Assembly: GCA_002727395.1 (NCBI GenBank)
Contig: PBWY01000003.1
Span: 1-5,714, forward strand
Direction of reading: 5' to 3'
Source of the DNA: Rhodospirillales bacterium
Lineage (GTDB): Bacteria; Pseudomonadota; Alphaproteobacteria; MPNO01; UBA2964
DNA length: 5,714 nt
Shown here: positions 5,467-5,714 of the stretch, one piece after another
How the letters are laid out: every line of letters starts with the position of its first letter
Numbering within the stretch: the stretch's first letter is position 1
Translations under genes and position numbers: made by a program
The notes under the pieces: generated by a model
Databases searched by the model: none
Told to the model about the DNA's origin: nothing
The model's input: the letters and a program-made list of their open reading frames with translations, nothing else

Positions 5467-5714
5467 GTGAACAATCTAGGTAAAAATTTAGCTCTATGGC
5501 TTGTTGTTGGTCTGCTGCTTGTAGCACTCTTTAATCTCTTTCAGGGACCGAGTGGCAGAAGCGGCCAAGTAGGAATACCATTTTCTGATTTTCTTGCAGA
5601 GGTTGAAAACGGTCAAGTGAGGGAAGTAGTTATTAAAGGTAACGACATCTCCGGTACCTTTAATGATAATCGAGGTTTTTCAACTTACGCGCCCAATGAC
5701 CCTAATTTGGTTGA
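5467..5714 (+). CDS. ftsH: FtsH, membrane AAA+ zinc protease, N-terminal part (3' end outside window)
   Basis: FtsH is an inner-membrane hexameric ATP-dependent metalloprotease that degrades misplaced membrane proteins and regulatory proteins. Only the first 82 codons lie in the window. They begin at GTG 5467 with MNNLGKNLALW, then a membrane helix at about residues 8-25 (LALWLVVGLLLVALFNLF). The start of the FtsH extracytoplasmic domain follows, with the family phrases IPFSDFLAEVENGQVREVVIKGNDISG at about 37-63. The second membrane helix, the AAA+ module and the HExxH zinc site must lie downstream. The GTG start is supported by AGGA at 5455-5458 and by the match to alphaproteobacterial FtsH N termini, which often read MNNFGRNLALW or close to it. 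FtsH after tilS is a common bacterial neighbourhood. No heat-shock promoter is evident in the spacer. Confidence 0.96.
   Translation, partial: MNNLGKNLALWLVVGLLLVALFNLFQGPSGRSGQVGIPFSDFLAEVENGQVREVVIKGNDISGTFNDNRGFSTYAPNDPNLV

Noticed and set aside
1..5714. A previously undescribed system, mobile element, CRISPR array or RNA gene
   Set aside because: Almost all bases are accounted for by tol-pal, tilS and ftsH. The spacers are 125 bases or shorter. I saw no long terminal repeats, transposase motifs, regularly spaced repeats or tRNA/rRNA-like sequence.

Overview
The window is a chromosomal housekeeping segment, almost certainly from an alphaproteobacterium. The gene order tolR-tolA-tolB-pal-cpoB(ybgF)-tilS-ftsH, all on the + strand, is the arrangement known from many Alphaproteobacteria. 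The proteins also look alphaproteobacterial: TolA has a C-terminal domain with one Cys after the first helix and one near the end, TolB ends in a PTDASDPAWSP-type tail, and FtsH begins MNNLGKNLALW. The DNA is AT-rich with many AAA/AAT/TTA codons, which suggests a low-GC lineage, perhaps a marine or streamlined one. I cannot place it below class level.

Layout: 1-62 is the 3' end of tolR. tolA (66-947) follows after 3 bases and tolB (972-2321) after 24. A 125-base spacer precedes pal (2447-2992), and a 62-base spacer precedes cpoB (3055-4008). tilS (4039-5382) follows after 30 bases, and an 84-base AT-rich spacer leads to ftsH, which starts with GTG at 5467 and runs off the window. No gap exceeds 125 bases. 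I found no convincing intrinsic terminator between genes, so one or a few overlapping transcripts are plausible.

Function: TolR (with TolQ, presumably upstream) and TolA form the energised inner-membrane side of the Tol-Pal machine. TolB and the lipoprotein Pal are the periplasmic and outer-membrane side, and CpoB binds TolA and links outer-membrane constriction to peptidoglycan synthesis. TilS makes lysidine in the tRNA-Ile that reads AUA. FtsH is a membrane-anchored AAA+ protease. The last two are unrelated to Tol-Pal in mechanism but are conserved neighbours.

I looked for mobile elements, CRISPR arrays, RNA genes and unknown genes and saw none. The window does not appear to contain a novel system. 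The points worth a second look are small: a dnaX-like slippery cassette in tolA, two strong hairpins inside tolB and tilS, the choice of the pal start with a possible internal promoter, and a cluster of short AT-rich repeats before ftsH.
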